From DATAFF01 sp036265615 (GTDB lineage Bacteria > Pseudomonadota > Alphaproteobacteria > Rhizobiales > Aestuariivirgaceae), in NCBI GenBank assembly GCA_036265615.1, contig DATAOT010000156.1:1-5253 (forward strand): DNA of 5,253 nt. The letters run 5' to 3'. The notes below the pieces were generated by a model. It worked only from the letters and a program-made list of their open reading frames with translations. It made no database searches and had not been told where the DNA came from. The position numbers and the translations under genes are program-made. Position 1 is the stretch's first letter. Each line of letters begins with the position of its first letter. Positions 5,100-5,253 of this stretch are shown in pieces.

Positions 5100-5115
5100 C
5101 GGCCCGGGCGGGCCG
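5100..5115. repeat. GC-rich inverted repeat upstream of the GH2 start
   Basis: CGGCCC (5100-5105) and GGGCCG (5110-5115) form a 6-bp stem around GGGC, 29 bp before the ATG at 5145. In a GC-rich genome such a repeat can arise by chance. It may add structure to the GH2 leader. Confidence 0.35.
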
Positions 5116-5144
5116 CGCCGTCACGGGTTCTTCGGAGGTCTGGG

Positions 5145-5253
5145 ATGAAACGGAGCAACGGGAAGCACAGGGAGGTGCGAGCCCGCCGGGAGCGCGGCTA
5201 CCCGCGGCCGATGCTGGAGCGCGCGGACTGGACGTCGCTCGACGGGCGCTGGG
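5145..5253 (+). CDS. Probable glycoside hydrolase family 2 protein, N-terminal fragment (runs off window)
   Basis: The ATG at 5145 has GGAGG (5134-5138) 6 nt upstream, and the frame stays open to the end of the window, giving 36 residues. After a basic lead-in (MKRSNGKHREVRARRERG) the sequence YPRPMLERADWTSLDGRW matches the usual opening of GH2 enzymes (beta-galactosidase, beta-glucuronidase and relatives), where the pattern YPRP.L.R.DW.SLNG.W starts the first beta-sandwich domain. No signal peptide is seen in this stretch. The catalytic glutamates would lie far downstream, so activity and substrate cannot be judged. It is transcribed divergently from the SDR gene and shares its upstream control region. 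Confidence 0.7.
   Translation, partial: MKRSNGKHREVRARRERGYPRPMLERADWTSLDGRW

Overview
The window looks like a chromosomal segment of an alphaproteobacterium, most likely Rhizobiales/Hyphomicrobiales. The reasons are the high GC content, the SD-led ATG starts, and several protein types familiar from that order: a secreted Sel1-repeat protein beginning CDRLA..., a lone ParA-like ATPase, and a YghA-type SDR. The genus cannot be read from the sequence. There are no tRNAs, rRNAs, insertion sequences, CRISPR arrays or integrases.

Layout. (1) Positions 1-324 (+) are the 3' end of a hypothetical protein with a Pro/Ala-rich tail. (2) It converges on a two-gene minus-strand unit. A secreted protein with six Sel1 repeats (2234-1104) is followed after 9 bp by a family 1 uracil-DNA glycosylase (1094-366). 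The convergent junction carries an inverted repeat holding both stop codons and three tandem TATTGCC units. (3) A 258-bp divergent intergenic region (2235-2492) has a palindrome containing opposed TTGAC boxes, then two hairpins close to the next gene. (4) Two paralogous P-loop ATPases of the ParA/MinD type lie in tandem on the plus strand (2493-3266 and 3365-4090). The first has an intact deviant Walker A. The second keeps only part of it. The 98-bp gap between them contains a strong 12-bp hairpin. (5) A minus-strand short-chain dehydrogenase of the YghA type (4965-4096) converges on the second ATPase with only 5 bp between stop codons. Its catalytic YxxxK reads YxxxR. (6) A 179-bp divergent region (4966-5144) with an operator-like set of alternating half-sites separates it from the start of a probable glycoside hydrolase family 2 gene (5145 to the window end).

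How the genes may work together. UDG does base-excision repair of uracil in the cytosol. Its link to the periplasmic Sel1 protein seems to be shared transcription, with the UDG ribosome site lying inside the last two Sel1 codons. The ATPase pair is the best candidate for something undescribed. Both are short, neither has a ParB or MinE-like partner in view, and the second has lost the signature lysine, so a catalytic/regulatory heteromeric pair is plausible but unproven. The SDR and GH2 genes share a divergent control region, which suggests sugar-related or stress-related co-regulation.
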